From contig JAUVAU010000028.1 of assembly GCA_030591565.1 (NCBI GenBank), forward strand, positions 1 through 32,092: DNA of 32,092 nucleotides, written 5' to 3'. This DNA is from Deltaproteobacteria bacterium (lineage in GTDB: Bacteria; Desulfobacterota; Deferrisomatia; Deferrisomatales; BM512). Every line of letters begins with the position of its first letter. Position 1 is the first letter of the stretch. Of this stretch, positions 31,597 through 32,092 are shown piece after piece. Both the position numbers and the translations under genes were made by a program. A model generated the notes under the pieces. That model was not told the origin of the DNA. It did no database searches and worked only from the letters and a program-made list of their open reading frames with translations.

Positions 31597-32092
31597 ATGT
31601 CGCAACTGGTAGCGTGCAGAAACGGGAAAACAGTACTGCTGGCCTCGGACCGCAGGGTGGAAGTGCGCGAAGAGGGCGAGGTCCAGGCCAAATCCATGAA
31701 AAAGCTCTTCCGCATAGGCCCGAGGGCGGCGCTGGCGACCGGCGGCGCGGCTGCCGTGGGGTTGAGCGTGAGCCGTGGGCTGGAAAAAATCTTCGGAAAG
31801 CGCGGCGCGATGCACTTTGAAGACCTTGAAGAGTACGTCCTCTCAGTCTTCCAGAAGGAGTATGACCGCTTCGTCGAACAAGGAAGCAAATGGTTCGCCG
31901 ACAACCCCGAAGCGCTTCGCCGCTCCTGCTTCCTCCTCGTGGGGGCCGACCTGGACAACACACCCCGGCTGGCCTTTCATGCCTCGGACGAACATGGACA
32001 ACCCTACAGGCCAGCGCCCCCCACCGACGTGGTGGTCATGCCGCGCAGGCTGGGTTTTGAGATGAAGCTCCAGCGCGCCGCCTCCGATGGAG
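31597..32092 (+). CDS. Proteasome-like Ntn-hydrolase family protein (3' end beyond window)
   Basis: Frame open to the window end (165 codons). The start is set at ATG 31597: once Met is removed, Ser becomes residue 1 and Asp falls at 17 in L-L-A-S-D17-R-R, the spacing of the proteasome beta-subunit Thr1/Asp17 pair; K31 or K34 could replace Lys33. A GGAG lies about 13 bases upstream; ATG 31579 lacks an SD site. The A-T-G-G-A-A-A-V-G motif matches the glycine loop after the central strand of HslV/proteasome-fold enzymes. So this is a probable self-compartmentalising or single-domain amidohydrolase with a Ser nucleophile. It follows the FHA-cyclase gene by 84 bases. Substrate unknown. Confidence 0.7.
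   Translation, partial: MSQLVACRNGKTVLLASDRRVEVREEGEVQAKSMKKLFRIGPRAALATGGAAAVGLSVSRGLEKIFGKRGAMHFEDLEEYVLSVFQKEYDRFVEQGSKWFADNPEALRRSCFLLVGADLDNTPRLAFHASDEHGQPYRPAPPTDVVVMPRRLGFEMKLQRAASDG

Overview
This is about 32 kb of chromosome, mostly GC-rich, with compact bacterial genes and clear Shine-Dalgarno (SD) sites. The gene set suggests an anaerobic, delta-proteobacterium-like (Desulfobacterota/Desulfuromonadota-type) organism. It includes an octaheme hydroxylamine-oxidoreductase-like cytochrome c, a sensor kinase with a periplasmic heme-c motif, a TAXI-type TRAP transporter, a long-form NAD-glutamate dehydrogenase and a Na+/Pi symporter with a PhoU-like partner. The assignment is inferred from gene content only. 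There is no rRNA or tRNA in the window to anchor it.

Layout. 1-1240: an SCP2-domain gene and a small gene lie between two inverted copies of a hairpin-rich repeat (called R1 here). 1289-4165 (minus): a PhnD-like periplasmic binding protein and a heme-c hybrid histidine kinase, probably one sensing unit. 4534-5534: two overlapping half-size permease genes. 5531-5778: a repeat with CTAG ends (R3). 5848-8048: a small protein, then a Na+/Pi cotransporter and PhoU-like gene behind a textbook PhoB box. 8147-10998: an accessory stretch with R1, an AT-rich orphan nuclease-like gene, a Phd/ParE toxin-antitoxin pair and a second repeat type (R2). 10998-15308: NAD-glutamate dehydrogenase divergent from an N-formylglutamate-amidohydrolase-like gene and a YaiI/YqxD gene. 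15349-17240: R1, a second AT-rich orphan nuclease-like gene and R2 again. 17239-21177 (minus): universal stress protein, R3, TRAP permease and TAXI binding protein. 21596-23286: a small secreted Cys protein and the octaheme cytochrome. 23287-25218: hairpin-rich spacer, a third nuclease-fold protein, a small membrane protein and a remnant of a second octaheme cytochrome gene. 25219-29415: a glycine-rich PKD/beta-helix lipoprotein and a thioredoxin-domain (DUF255) protein. 29540-32092: a DUF2279 protein, a truncated R3 copy, an FHA-cyclase fusion and an incomplete proteasome-like Ntn-hydrolase.

The most unusual material is the repeats. R1 copies fold into an ordered series of hairpins whose stems differ between copies by compensating base changes, which points to selection on structure. 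R1 and R2 bracket AT-rich accessory genes. R3 has CTAG at both ends and has landed exactly at the stop codons of two genes and inside the last codons of a third. Other notable points are a heme-c kinase paired with a lone PhnD-like protein, a CRP/FNR-type palindrome before the octaheme cytochrome, and a Ser1/Asp17 Ntn-hydrolase next to a signalling cyclase.
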